DNA of 64,000 nucleotides from Paenibacillus sp. BIHB 4019. GTDB taxonomy: Bacteria; Bacillota; Bacilli; Paenibacillales; Paenibacillaceae. The notes below the pieces were generated by a model. The model did not search any database, was not told the DNA's origin, and saw only the letters and a program-made list of their open reading frames with translations. The translations under genes and the position numbers were made by a program. The stretch covers positions 1,178,001-1,242,000 of the forward strand of contig NZ_CP016808.1 of the NCBI RefSeq assembly GCF_002741035.1. The letters are read 5' to 3'. Positions within the stretch are counted from its first letter, which is position 1, and each line of letters starts with the position of its first letter. This document shows positions 1 through 8,600 of this stretch, in pieces.

Positions 1-1063
1 CAATATATTCTTCCCCTGCAATTTGATACCACAGGCTGCGGCGCAAGCCATCCGGCTGCGACGTATCAATGACCTCATTTACTACATCCCATGCATAAAT
101 TTTGCCCTCATATCGCTCCATTACAGTTTGAATATGATTTTGCATGCGTGCATACAGCACCGCTTTGCTGACCAAATTTCCGTTCGCGTCACGGAACACC
201 CAGTCAGGCGTTTGTGAATGCCAGACTAGTGTATGTCCACGCACTTGCTGGCCATTTTGCACACCGAAAGCTACCGCAGCATCTGCCTCAGAAAAATGAA
301 ATACATTTTCCTGCGGCTCCGTGCTGTCCCACTTCAGTACATTGCCAGGCGTGACGCTGTTAAAATGCTTGGAAAGCAGCTGTTTATCCGGAACCGTCAG
401 CAGCTCATCATTGGTAAAAGCCGAGCCAATTAAAAACTTTCCGGCAAAAGCATCTTTAAGCGACGGTATGGTGTCTTCAATTATAATCGGGCCAAGATCC
501 GGATGCCGCTCAAACCGAAAATCATCAAGGTAAAAGGAAGCGGTTGCACTTCCTGGCACCTCAAAATAAACCGCTACCTGTGTGGCCGGCTCTAGCATTT
601 TGAATGTAGCCTGCAGCTTCGTCCAGCCGCTCGCTGTGACCGCTCCAGATGCGATATTTTCATAGCGGGTACCAGCAGGCAATGTGCGCTGAAGAGACAT
701 TGAAATATTGGCGTTTGCTGCTCCAGCGGGCAGCTTGACCCAGCCAATAAACTCATACGTTTGCCCAATCTCAAGCTGGCTTGTCACATCAAGAGAAGGC
801 CCATGCCAAGTGCTTGTGCGTCCACTTACCGCCAAGCCGTATGCTCCGCTGCGCGCTGCTGCTGCATTTGCAGCCAAAACCTCCACACCGCCGCGGCCAC
901 CCCATTGCTGCACCGTACCATCCTCGAAATCGCTTTGCTGGAGCAAAGTATTCCCGGCTTCCACCGCTTGCACAGGCTTTGCCCAGTAGAGGGGAAGCAA
1001 TAAACTTACGATAATTAGAAATTTAAGCGCTTTCATAAATGGGTAAAGCTGACGATTGCTCAT
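1..1063 (-). CDS. Secreted GH10 endo-1,4-beta-xylanase with N-terminal CBM4_9, 3' end outside window
   Basis: Secreted enzyme expected to cleave the beta-1,4-xylan backbone outside the cell. The 354 visible codons start at ATG 1063, with an AAGGAG site about 11 bases upstream. A signal peptide of about 33 residues ends at VQA. Next comes a beta-sandwich module (LLQQSDFEDGT, YEFIGWVKLPAG, FYLDDF) typical of CBM family 4/9. The GH10 barrel follows (FNSVTPGNVLKWDSTEP, GHTLVWHSQ). It includes WDVVNE near residue 330, which carries the acid/base glutamate of GH10. The nucleophile half lies beyond the left edge. Identification is firm; total length and any C-terminal modules are unknown. Confidence 0.9.
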   Translation of the reverse strand, partial: MSNRQLYPFMKALKFLIIVSLLLPLYWAKPVQAVEAGNTLLQQSDFEDGTVQQWGGRGGVEVLAANAAAARSGAYGLAVSGRTSTWHGPSLDVTSQLEIGQTYEFIGWVKLPAGAANANISMSLQRTLPAGTRYENIASGAVTASGWTKLQATFKMLEPATQVAVYFEVPGSATASFYLDDFRFERHPDLGPIIIEDTIPSLKDAFAGKFLIGSAFTNDELLTVPDKQLLSKHFNSVTPGNVLKWDSTEPQENVFHFSEADAAVAFGVQNGQQVRGHTLVWHSQTPDWVFRDANGNLVSKAVLYARMQNHIQTVMERYEGKIYAWDVVNEVIDTSQPDGLRRSLWYQIAGEEYI

Positions 1064-1369
1064 TCTTTAATTCACTCCTTTTCCTATTCGGGTATGGTAA
1101 CCACTCACAAATCCGAAGTACTGTCGTTCAACCTACTTAACGAAGATAACGGCATATACTTGTCTATATTTTTAGACAGACGCGCCTCCTCCCGATTTTG
1201 GTTGGAAGAGCCGACCCTTTTGCAAGCTAGATACCCGATAGTTAGAGCTGGGAACGACCCCTATGAAAAATTATACATCTTCCTATCTAAGCCTACAATA
1301 TCAATTAATAGAAAAATTTGTAACAAAAACTTGATCCTTGCCCTAACGAACGCACGCTTCTCCTGGGCT
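1064..1369. other. Intergenic region between TetR gene and xylanase
   Basis: About 300 bases with no convincing gene. The only structure I see is a perfect inverted repeat at 1161-1178 (TGTCTA, six-base spacer TATTTT, TAGACA). It could be an operator for the xylanase transcribed leftwards. No clear promoter hexamers or cre site were found. Confidence 0.4.
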
Positions 1370-2014
1370 TCACTGATTATAAGGGGAATAGACACTTACG
1401 GTTGGAGCAGACGAAGGAGCATCTTTTTTGAACGTGATTTTGTCCATTTTGCGGTTTACCAGCCCAATTAACTGGTCCGCCATGTAGGAGGTGGAATATT
1501 TAAAGCCCGATTCTTCCCAATAAAGAATAACGCCCATTGCAGCTGACATCTGGTAGCTGAGCAAAATTTCGTAGTCTAGAGCAGGGCTGCCCTCATCCAT
1601 AGTGATATGCATATCGCGCCTCATCGACTCACGAAGCACGTCGTAAAGCTCAAACCCAAAGCTGCGATCTACGGAAAGCAGCGCCTGAAACTCATCTTTA
1701 TGTTTTTCAATATGGTCAAACAGCTGCAGCGCCGAAGGATAAATATCTTCAGCCTTTACCAGATCCATCCCCTCGTATGGGATAAGCAAAGTCTCTGCAA
1801 AGCCAAGCAGAAATTCGCTTCGTATCTCTTGCAGCAGCTCTTCTTTGCCGACAAAATGCTTATAAAAAGTTCCACGATTGTAATCTGCCCGCTTTGCCAC
1901 ATCAAGTATGGTCACAGCCTCATATCCTCGCTCTAATATGAGCGACACGAATGCAGCTTTAATCGCTTGACGCGTTCTTCTCGTCCTTCGGTCCAGTTGC
2001 TTCTCCGTTGCCAA
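1370..2014 (-). CDS. TetR/AcrR family transcriptional regulator
   Basis: DNA-binding repressor of the TetR type. The N-terminal helix-turn-helix is clear (RRTRQAIKAAF, YEAVTILDVAKRADYNRGTFYKHF), followed by an all-helical ligand-binding domain of about 140 residues that resembles the TetR C-terminal domains of Bacillus YxaF-like proteins. I place the start at TTG 2014 because a GGAGG site (2024-2028) sits nine bases upstream. An in-frame ATG at 2077 would add 21 residues but lacks a good ribosome site. The product is then 214 residues. It is divergent from two SDR genes, and inverted repeats in the shared region suggest it represses them. The ligand is unknown. Confidence 0.85.
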   Translation of the reverse strand: MATEKQLDRRTRRTRQAIKAAFVSLILERGYEAVTILDVAKRADYNRGTFYKHFVGKEELLQEIRSEFLLGFAETLLIPYEGMDLVKAEDIYPSALQLFDHIEKHKDEFQALLSVDRSFGFELYDVLRESMRRDMHITMDEGSPALDYEILLSYQMSAAMGVILYWEESGFKYSTSYMADQLIGLVNRKMDKITFKKDAPSSAPTVSVYSPYNQ

Positions 2015-2219
2015 TGCGCTCAGCCTCCAAAGCCTATAGATAATGTTGTCCCTATTATACCTCATTCGATATTCCACAATAAATGTTATCTAATCTCCCC
2101 ACCTATTAAACACCCAAAGCTTGCATACGATGGAATACATTTGTACATCATAAGCAAAAATCAACAATTAAGTTTCATATGTTCAATTTCCGTCTAAAAG
2201 TAGACATACATTCTTCACC

Positions 2220-2266
2220 TGTCACTTACGTGACATTTAAGAAAGTATTGATTATTGTCGTGACAA
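2220..2266. promoter_or_regulatory. Putative TetR operator: two inverted repeats
   Basis: Two palindromes lie between the TetR gene and the SDR pair. The first is TGTCAC-TTAC-GTGACA at 2220-2235 and the second TTGTC-GT-GACAA at 2255-2266. The second overlaps the likely -35 hexamer of the SDR promoter. The repeats are read directly; binding by the adjacent TetR protein is inferred from position. Confidence 0.5.
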
Positions 2267-2289
2267 CATTGTGAAGTGTAACCTGTAAT
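2260..2289 (+). promoter_or_regulatory. Probable sigma-A promoter for SDR operon
   Basis: GTGACA (2260-2265), an 18-base spacer and TGTAAT (2284-2289). Each hexamer matches consensus at five of six positions. The site is about 70 bases upstream of the first SDR start and overlaps the palindrome at 2255-2266. Confidence 0.45.
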
Positions 2290-2356
2290 GGCACACATAC
2301 AACTTAATCCTTCAAGCTGCGCTCGACTAAATTATACGATAAGGATGCGATAAAAC

Positions 2357-3124
2357 ATGGTTACAACAACAACGAAAACCGCAGTCATTACAGGCGCCGC
2401 TGGCGGTATTGGAAAAGAGCTTGCCCGCCGTTTTGTAGAGCGTAAAGTCAATTTGGTATTGGTAGACTTGAAGCTTGAAGCTTTGCAGCAAGTCGTTGCT
2501 GAGCTTGGTCTTGACGATTCCAACTCCCTAATCGTAGCAGCAGACGTCTCCAAAGAAGAAGATGTTGAAAACTACGTAAACAAAGCCGTGGAAAAATTCG
2601 GCACAATCGATTATTTCGCTAACAATGCCGGGATCGAAGGTCCATCCGGGCTCATCGAAGAGCAAAGCGTGAAAGCACTTGACCTTGTATATAACGTTAA
2701 CGTTCGCGGCGTATTCCTCGGTCTTCACTACGTCGTTCCTGTTATGAAAAAACAAAAATCCGGCGCGATTTTGAACACTTCATCACTGGCTGGCCTCATG
2801 GGCGCACCTGGCATGTCCCCATATATCATGTCCAAGCATGCCGTAATCGGCTTGACTCGCGTTACAGCCAATGAGCTTGCTCCACTTGGCATTCGTGTCA
2901 ACGCCGTTCTTCCAGGCACAATCAATACGCGCATGATGCGCCAAATTGAAGAAAACTTCGGCAATCCAGAGGCATTCAAAAAAGCCAATGAAGCCGCAAC
3001 ACCGATGGGCCGTTACGGTGAGCCGGAAGAAGTAGCTGCTGTAATGAATTTCCTTCTGTCCGATGAAGCATCTTTCGTTACGGCATCGCTTTATACGGTC
3101 GATGGCGGTATGGTTGGACAATAA
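2357..3124 (+). CDS. Short-chain dehydrogenase/reductase (SDR)
   Basis: NAD(P)-dependent oxidoreductase of the classical SDR family, 255 residues, the usual length. Visible motifs are the TGAAGGIG cofactor loop near residue 12, NNAG near 90, the catalytic serine in NTSS, and Y-x-x-x-K (YIMSK) near 155. The C-terminal segment VTASLYTVDGG is typical of glucose-1-dehydrogenase-like or 3-oxoacyl-ACP-reductase-like SDRs. The substrate cannot be read from sequence. It is first of two tandem SDR genes, 38 bases apart, under a probable promoter at 2260-2289 and next to a divergent TetR gene. Confidence 0.85.
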   Translation: MVTTTTKTAVITGAAGGIGKELARRFVERKVNLVLVDLKLEALQQVVAELGLDDSNSLIVAADVSKEEDVENYVNKAVEKFGTIDYFANNAGIEGPSGLIEEQSVKALDLVYNVNVRGVFLGLHYVVPVMKKQKSGAILNTSSLAGLMGAPGMSPYIMSKHAVIGLTRVTANELAPLGIRVNAVLPGTINTRMMRQIEENFGNPEAFKKANEAATPMGRYGEPEEVAAVMNFLLSDEASFVTASLYTVDGGMVGQ

Positions 3125-3162
3125 TAAATAAATACAACTAGTCGAAAAGGAGACCATCCATC

Positions 3163-3915
3163 ATGAAGCTTGAAAACAAAGTCATCATCATTACAGGTGC
3201 GGGAAGCGGCATTGGACGTGCGACTGCCTTGAAGCTTGCTGCCGAAGGCGCCATCGTCGTATCCTCCGACTACAATGAAGCTACTGCCAAAGAAACAGCT
3301 GAGTTGATCAAGCAAGCTGGCGGACAAGCTTCCGCAATCCGCGCTGACGTTTCCAGCGTGGAAGATGTTAAAAACATGATCGACAAAGCCGTTGAAACGC
3401 ACGGTACGCTTGACGGAATTTTCAACAATGCTGGCGTTGGCGATATCCGCTCCTTTGAGGATCACACACCGGAATACTTCAACCATGTTATTTCTATAGA
3501 CCAATTCGGCGTGTACCTGGGCATCTATTATGCCTCGAAGAAAATGAAAGAGCTTGGTGTTAAAGGCATTATTGTCAGCACCGCTTCCATCTTCGGTTAC
3601 ATGGCTGCTAAAGGCAGCTTTGCTTATCAAGCCGCTAAGGCTGCTGTTGTCATGATGACGAAATCGGCAGCATTGGAGCTTGCTGATGCGGGCATTCGCG
3701 TAACTGCAGTCGCACCAGGCTTCATCGATACGCCGATTATCAAAGATGGCGATGATTTCAAAAATTTTCTTGCTGAGCAGCATCTGAGCAAAAAGCTCAT
3801 TCAGCCGGAGCAAATTGCTGATGTTGTAGCTTTCCTCTTCTCCGAGGAGGCTTCGGCAATCAATGGACAAACGATTCCTGTTGAAGATGGCTTTCTCATC
3901 TTTAAACGCTCTTAA
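3163..3915 (+). CDS. Short-chain dehydrogenase/reductase (SDR)
   Basis: Second SDR of the pair, 250 residues. It carries TGAGSGIG near residue 11, NNAG near 89, the catalytic serine in STASIF, and YQAAK as the Y-x-x-x-K motif. An AAAGGAG site precedes the ATG by ten bases. It probably shares the upstream transcript and ends at a clear terminator. It is only moderately similar to its neighbour, so the two probably act on different steps or substrates. No substrate can be assigned. Confidence 0.85.
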   Translation: MKLENKVIIITGAGSGIGRATALKLAAEGAIVVSSDYNEATAKETAELIKQAGGQASAIRADVSSVEDVKNMIDKAVETHGTLDGIFNNAGVGDIRSFEDHTPEYFNHVISIDQFGVYLGIYYASKKMKELGVKGIIVSTASIFGYMAAKGSFAYQAAKAAVVMMTKSAALELADAGIRVTAVAPGFIDTPIIKDGDDFKNFLAEQHLSKKLIQPEQIADVVAFLFSEEASAINGQTIPVEDGFLIFKRS

Positions 3916-3929
3916 TTGCTCCAAACAAG

Positions 3930-3969
3930 CAGCATCTGCCGATTACTGGCAGGTGCTGTTTTCTTTTTC
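3930..3969 (+). terminator. Rho-independent terminator after SDR operon
   Basis: Stem of 11 pairs with one G-U (3930-3940 with 3948-3958), a seven-base loop, then TTTTCTTTTT. Confidence 0.8.
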
Positions 3970-4035
3970 CGTTCTCTTTTTCTGTGTTCTGCTCTCTTTT
4001 CCCCTCCCTCCTCCCTTCATCAAATTAGTGTATTG

Positions 4036-4051
4036 TTCCTAAAGTTAGGAA
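4036..4051. promoter_or_regulatory. Perfect palindrome upstream of small membrane protein gene
   Basis: TTCCTAA-AG-TTAGGAA, seven-base arms, about 90 bases upstream of the gene at 4141. It is a candidate operator or small hairpin. No regulator gene is adjacent on this side. Confidence 0.35.
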
Positions 4052-4140
4052 TATAGAACTATTCACTTTCCAGTTAAAAAGATCGAAATAGTACTAGGAT
4101 ATGGATTATTGTATTTTTATAAACAGAAGGAGAATTATTT

Positions 4141-4593
4141 ATGAAATTCCAAACTATTTTAGCCGAAAACACCGAATTAAAAATTACTACTGGTTTTGCA
4201 GGACGCTTTTCTGTATTTATTAATGGCAATAAAATCGAAAAAACAAATGATGGCTACCTCTTCCCGCTCAATGGAGAGACGCAGCAAATTACGGTTAGAC
4301 GGGCGATGCTTGATAACGTACCGAAGGTGACATGGAATGGCCGCGAAGTGCTGCTCGCCAAAAAGCTAAAGGGCTATGAATGGGTTTTGAGCGCATTGCC
4401 TCTGCTGCTGCTCTTTCTGGGCGGTGCTTTAGGCGGTGCAATTGGTGCCATTGCCATGCTTGGAAACGTTAATCTATTCCGCAGCCAGCTTCCTACTGCC
4501 GCCAAAGTCCTCCTCTCCCTGCTTATCTCGGGCTCCGCTTTTATCGTCAATATTCTTGTCGCTATGTTCATTTATTCGATGGTCAACGGCTAG
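4141..4593 (+). CDS. Small membrane protein with N-terminal soluble domain, unknown function
   Basis: A 150-residue protein I do not recognise. The first 75 residues look like a small beta-rich soluble domain (TGFAGRFSVFINGNKIE, ITVRRAML). Two hydrophobic segments follow, near 80-105 (glycine-rich, LLLLFLGGALGGAIGAIAML) and 120-147. There is no signal peptide, so the N-domain is probably cytosolic. A strong GAAGGAG site stands ten bases before the ATG. Its neighbours (SDR genes, a HAD phosphatase) give no functional hint, and the palindrome at 4036-4051 may control it. Confidence 0.7.
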   Translation: MKFQTILAENTELKITTGFAGRFSVFINGNKIEKTNDGYLFPLNGETQQITVRRAMLDNVPKVTWNGREVLLAKKLKGYEWVLSALPLLLLFLGGALGGAIGAIAMLGNVNLFRSQLPTAAKVLLSLLISGSAFIVNILVAMFIYSMVNG

Positions 4594-4644
4594 AGAAATG
4601 TTAAAATGCCCGTACCCGCAAAGCTCCATCATGAACTACCCTTG

Positions 4645-4673
4645 TTGTTATCGTCTACTTTTTATAGTATAAA
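4645..4673 (+). promoter_or_regulatory. Sigma-A promoter for HAD gene
   Basis: TTGTTA (4645-4650), exactly 17 bases, TATAAA (4668-4673). The predicted transcript starts just upstream of the AAGGGAG ribosome site (4684-4690). This rules out translation from the in-frame upstream start at 4606. Confidence 0.7.
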
Positions 4674-4701
4674 TAGGCATAACAAGGGAGCTGATACTGG
4701 T

Positions 4702-5346
4702 ATGTACAAGCATGTTATTTTTGATTTTGACGGTACGATTGCCGACTCTGCTGCCGCTGTATTTACCATCTATAATGAAATGGCGGCACAATATCGTTTT
4801 AAGCCTGTAACCGAAGAGGAATATAAGAAGCTGAGCCAGCTATCTTTGCAGGAGCGATTTAAAGCGCTTGACGTTCCCTTTTATCGGTTTATGCTGTTTC
4901 GCAAAATCAGCAAGGAATTCAAACGGAAATACAATGAGCATGTTGCTTCGATTCCATTTTGTGACGGGATGCAAGATGTATTAAGCCATTTGCTGCAAAG
5001 CGGCATCAAGCTATCCATTATTACATCCAACGCCGCAAACAACGTCGCAGATTTTTTGCAGCCTCACGGCATTCACACCCTGCATGACATACGCAGCTCC
5101 AGCGGTCTGTTCGGCAAGCATAAAACCATTCAAACCTATTTAAAACAAAATCGGCTCCGACCGGACGACGTGATCTACGTCGGCGATGAGCTGCGGGATA
5201 TTGTAGCTTCCCATAAATGCGGCATTAAGGTAATCGGAGTCACTTGGGGACTCGACCCTAAAGAACTGCTGGAATCCGGCAAACCTAGTTTTTTAATTGA
5301 CCAGCCCCAAGAGCTTTTACGTCTAATAGAATCCACCTCTCCTTAA
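4702..5346 (+). CDS. HAD-superfamily phosphatase, phosphoglycolate-phosphatase-like
   Basis: A 214-residue hydrolase expected to remove phosphate from a small metabolite by a phospho-aspartate intermediate. Motif I is DFDGT near residue 9 (nucleophile and acid/base aspartates). Motif II is ITSN near 100, motif III the lysine of FGKHKTI, and motif IV GDELRD near 160. A helical cap sits between motifs I and II, as in subfamily IA. The start at 4702 is fixed by AAGGGAG at 4684-4690 and the promoter just upstream. Substrate unknown; phosphoglycolate is the closest textbook analogue. Confidence 0.85.
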   Translation: MYKHVIFDFDGTIADSAAAVFTIYNEMAAQYRFKPVTEEEYKKLSQLSLQERFKALDVPFYRFMLFRKISKEFKRKYNEHVASIPFCDGMQDVLSHLLQSGIKLSIITSNAANNVADFLQPHGIHTLHDIRSSSGLFGKHKTIQTYLKQNRLRPDDVIYVGDELRDIVASHKCGIKVIGVTWGLDPKELLESGKPSFLIDQPQELLRLIESTSP

Positions 5347-5413
5347 CTGCGCAGGAGTCGCAAACACACCAGCTCTACTGAGTGAAAATCTGCCTGTGCA
5401 AAATTTACTCATG

Positions 5414-5471
5414 AAAAACCCCCTATAAGTAAACTGTAATGAGCTTGCTCCACACTTTTTACTTATAGGGG
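5414..5471 (-). terminator. Terminator of the surface-protein operon
   Basis: A perfect 14-base inverted repeat (5420-5433 with 5458-5471) around a 24-base loop. Read leftwards it is followed by TTTTT (5414-5418). It lies past the VOC remnant and would end transcription of the 2220-residue exoprotein. Confidence 0.65.
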
Positions 5472-5504
5472 ATAATATAAAGCTGGGCTAACCTTTACTT
5501 CCCA

Positions 5505-5690
5505 TCAGCTTTTTAACTTCTCATAGAATCTTACTAAGTACTGCGATAATTCAATGAGATTCCGATCTGGATCTCTAACATAAACAGAGACAATCTGTTC
5601 CACCCCTTCCTTCATTCCCAAAACAAATCTGTATAGGCTGGCTGAACCATCCCCCGTATTTTCTTTTCCCGCAAAAGACGCTCTATCGCA
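5505..5690 (-). pseudogene. C-terminal remnant of a VOC (glyoxalase/bleomycin-resistance) family protein
   Basis: Only the last 60 or so codons survive. The stretch IVSVYVRDPDRNLIELSQY is the C-terminal signature of VOC metalloenzymes; the usual form is YVRDPDGNLIELS, with the last metal-ligand glutamate. The glycine of DPDGN is changed to arginine. No N-terminal half exists upstream, because the sequence runs directly into the end of the 2220-residue gene (stop at 5683). I infer a gene truncated when the surface operon was inserted or rearranged here. Confidence 0.6.
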
Positions 5691-8600
5691 CGCGGTGAAC
5701 GCCCAGAACATCATTAACCGTACCGTCTATCTTCACCTGTACGACATCCTCCTTCACCGTTCCATTATTATAATAAGCTGTAAATGTGAAGCTTAATGTT
5801 CCTTTGTTAAGCTTTTCAAAGGAAGCATCCCATAGCTCGCCAGCCCATAATGTACCCGCCGTATTTTTCACCTCCAGCTTCGTTTTAAAGCTGTTCATGG
5901 CAACCTCTACGCGCTCCGGCTTCGTATCCGTTCCCGTTTCTGTCGCATTCGCTACTAAAATGAATTTTTCTCCTGCCCAAAATACGCTGGATGCACGCGG
6001 AGCTTCTTCATCCCCGCTCTGTTTTTTGTTATAGGATTTGCGAATGCTGTTCCAATCGTCCGTATGATTGACCATTCCCGCTACTTTCAGCGGCTGCACT
6101 TGAACGGCTTGGGAGATCGTTACTGGTTCAGCTAAACCATCATCTACAGTGACGCTTAGCTGCCATGTGCCAGTCTGCTCCATTTTGAGCTTCGGCCCCG
6201 TCTTGGCGTAAGGATAGGAAACGGTATAATCGTACGCATATTTTTTCCCGGAAGGCGACTGAAGCTCCATCTTTAGAGAGAGCGTATCTTTGTCCGGATC
6301 AGCTGCATTCGCCTCGAACGTTACGATATCTCCTTCAAAAATCGGTTTCGGAGACCAATCTGCATCAACCGTTGGCGGGCGATTGGTCACAAAATAAATA
6401 TACGCATATTTCCCTGGATTGCCCGCTACATCCGTATCTATGACCGTCAATCGATACGTTTGTCCGGGAATTAATCCTGTTACTTGATGAGAACGTGCCT
6501 CCATCTGCATAGCCATACTATATTCGGCCAAACCATCGCCATTCAAATCAATCGTCGTCACACTGCCATCTGTATGAACCTTTTGCATATAAAAGACTCG
6601 AGCTGCATGGCCTGAGGATGGGGCCGCATCGCTAAAAGCATTAAAATTAACCGTTACCGAGGTCGGTTTAATTTCAAGCTGCTCCTCCACATCATCCGGC
6701 TGTACGGTATCCACAAAGAAATAGCCGTTGCTGCTGTAAGGCCCCCATACATAACTGTCATAGGCTCTCGCTTTCCAATAATGCAGGCCTTCCTGCAAAT
6801 TGAATGCTGGTATATGACTGGCTGCAGCACTCGCCATATTAGTGTCCAGCACCCTGCGATCCACAGCATGGAAAAACACTTCATAATCGATTGCTGTGAT
6901 AGGGTCATTTTCAGGATCAACTGTAAATACACGCAAATTCGGACGATTGTTATTCGTATAGATCGGCTCCGAGGCTGTTGCCCCGTTATAGCTAAGCAAG
7001 TAGGTTGTTGGCGGCGAATCAATGATAAAATATACGACATTGCTATCATCCGACCATGCTCCACGACTGAATACACGCCCCTGTACCTTCACCTTGCGTC
7101 CAATATCTATCGTGCCTGCTTCAAGCTGGAAGCTGGCATCACTGCCCGGATATTCTACCTCCAGCGCCGTTTCGCCATTATCCACATATGTTAGTTTCAA
7201 ATAAAACTGTTCCTGCGGATCATTTTCTTTATCCCGGTATATCCACTTTAGATTAGGCTCGTCAAGGACAACTGTTGGCGCGGAAGATGAACCAGCAGGA
7301 TAGGTAATGACCATTTCCGGCTTGGACTGATTGATTGCAGGCAGCTCCTCCTTATAAACTCTCGTCTCCGCCCAGAAACTCCATGCCCCATGCATGTCCT
7401 TCACCTGCTCCTGAACGATCAGCTCGATGCCGGGACGGCTATAAAGCAATCTTTTCCCAGTTGTCCACGTGCTTTCGTCCGCCCAGCGTGTCCGAAACAA
7501 ACGATCCGCCAAATAACCGGGAACATCCGGGTCATACGATGTATCGTGCGTCAAATAATCCAGCGCTTCCCCTCCAGCGTAAACGGTGCCCGTAAACCAA
7601 ATATCCGGCTGCGCAATCGGCCTGCGGTGGACATAAAGCGATTTTGTAACCGGCTCCGAAAACAAACGGTAATCAGCCAGACCGGGATTATCCTGTGCCG
7701 AATAAGTTATAGCATACAGTCCGGGCTTTTCGAGCGAATTTAGCGCCGTGTCGAAAGCTTTCCCATTATATTGGCTAAGGCCAAGCGTATTGGCAAAATA
7801 ATTTGGATTGTGCGTGTAGCTCCATTTTTCCGCTAATTTCGCATCCGTCTCAGGATCATTAAACAGCTTATTGTATAAAATCTGTTCTCCTATAAGCACG
7901 GCTTCATAGGTTTCCTCTGGAATAGAATCGCCATAATTGGTGCGCTTCACTTGGCTAAACGAGGCCTGCTGCTGACCAAGCGACATTAAGCCTGCTGAGC
8001 CTTTTTTGTAAGTGGCGTCCGTTGCTTCAAGCTTGTTAACCCCATTAATAGAAACTCGGTGTACACCTGCCAGCGATTCTAGTCTGAAAGCATAAGGGAT
8101 ACCCGCACTCCGCGGCATGGCTGCCTGAGCCAGAACAGTCTTGTTGCCGCTCATCACTTTGTAAAGAGTAAGGGAGCTGCTCGTCCACTCCACTGCATAC
8201 ATATTTTTTTCATCTTGAATTTGAATGGCTGCCCCTATTGGTCTATCATTCGATAAATGATTGATGGATAGCTCAAATTCAAGCACCTGATTTCTCATTA
8301 TGCTATTCGGATCGTAAAGCAGTCCGCCCCATGCCTCGCTATCGACCTCGACCGTAGCATCGTTCAGCAGACGAGGCAAATCTCCCGTTGATTCACCTGT
8401 GAAAGGAATCACTACTTTTTTGCTCGTGAGTGAGCCTGAATAGGGTCCCGTATAGATAACATCTGTTCCGATGCCTAAAACCGAACCATTCGGAAGGACA
8501 TTGGATGAAGCGTTAAAAGCAACTCCATCATAGCCATTTCCATCTGAATATTTCATCGTTTCCGTCACAAAATAGGCTTTGCTCTCATAAGTTTCCGCAC

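Noticed and set aside
1094..1471. A 125-codon plus-strand frame overlapping the TetR 3' end
   Set aside because: It overlaps a well-supported gene on the other strand and has no ribosome site or recognisable motif.
3091..3924. A 277-codon minus-strand frame across the second SDR gene
   Set aside because: Antisense shadow of the SDR; no ribosome site.
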